A stretch of 23,581 bases of DNA, taken from assembly GCA_023451115.1 (NCBI GenBank), contig JAEXFV010000018.1, forward strand, positions 1-23,581, read 5' to 3'. This stretch comes from Bacillota bacterium (lineage in GTDB: Bacteria > Bacillota > Clostridia > Christensenellales > CAG-138). The notes under the pieces are model-generated. The model was given only the letters and a program-made list of their open reading frames with translations, was not told the DNA's origin and did no database searches. Positions within the stretch are counted from its first letter, which is position 1. The number at the start of each line of letters is the position of its first letter. Shown here in pieces: positions 23,470 to 23,581 of this stretch. The position numbers and the translations under genes are program-made.

Positions 23470-23518
23470 GGAACGTCCCCTTTCCGGGCGGCGGCGCCGG
23501 AGCGCAATTTTCCGTTCC
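23470..23518 (-). other. Inverted repeats enclosing the ribosome binding site of the solute-binding-like gene
   Basis: GGAACG (23470-23475) and CGTTCC (23513-23518) are inverted copies; inside them TCCGG and CCGGA also pair in the minus-strand RNA. The Shine-Dalgarno AAAGGGG lies in the 3' side of this hairpin and the ATG directly follows it. No confident promoter was found in the remaining bases to 23581. Confidence 0.3.
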
Positions 23519-23581
23519 AGCCGCAGCGTTTTCCAATTATTTATATGACCAGCATGCGGTTGAATTTCTATTTTTTATTGA

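Noticed and set aside
1..23581. Mobile element, prophage, CRISPR or tRNA
   Set aside because: No transposase, integrase, terminal or direct repeats, spaced repeat array or cloverleaf sequence was noticed; almost every gene is a housekeeping gene in a conserved context.

Overview
This window is a stretch of core chromosome from a moderately GC-rich member of the Clostridia (Firmicutes). Evidence is the Bacillus-type PurR, a zinc-type (C+) ribosomal protein S18, a PASTA-domain Ser/Thr kinase with its PP2C phosphatase, an Lsa-type ABC-F protein, strong AGGAGG ribosome binding sites and sigma-A-like promoters. No phage, insertion sequence, tRNA, rRNA or CRISPR array is visible. I cannot name the species.

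Left part, 1-8415. A 3'-truncated lipoprotein gene (1-270, minus) is divergent from a CtpE-like P-type cation ATPase (507-2921, plus). Then come pth (peptidyl-tRNA hydrolase) and mfd (transcription-repair coupling factor), overlapping by 4 nt, and the conserved trio rpsF-ssb-rpsR behind its own strong promoter. A bidirectional terminator separates rpsR from the convergent purR gene.

Middle, 8548-11245. purR (minus) and an Lsa-family ABC-F antibiotic-resistance gene (plus) are divergent and share a 373-base control region. It holds two CGAA/TTCG palindromes resembling PurR boxes around the purR promoter. On the other strand it holds a complete-looking attenuator for the ABC-F gene: promoter, six-codon leader peptide (MRKCSC), mutually exclusive pairing segments and an intrinsic terminator just ahead of the ABC-F ribosome binding site. 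This is the most interesting regulatory structure in the window.

Right part, 11416-23469, all minus strand. In transcription order: a membrane-anchored solute-binding-like protein; murB-rapZ-stp-pknB-rsgA-rpe, packed with overlaps or short gaps; trxB; then glmM-nth-obgE-yhbY, ending in a 13-bp stem terminator. The six-gene murB to rpe run puts peptidoglycan precursor synthesis (MurB), an amino-sugar/RNA regulator family (RapZ), the PASTA kinase/phosphatase pair, ribosome maturation (RsgA) and the pentose phosphate pathway (Rpe) under what looks like one promoter at 22318-22346. GlmM, the UDP-GlcNAc pathway enzyme, lies further downstream. The region therefore links cell-wall synthesis with ribosome assembly GTPases (RsgA, Obg, YhbY).

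Gene functions rest on family motifs read from the translations. Promoters, operators and RNA structures were found by eye and not computed.
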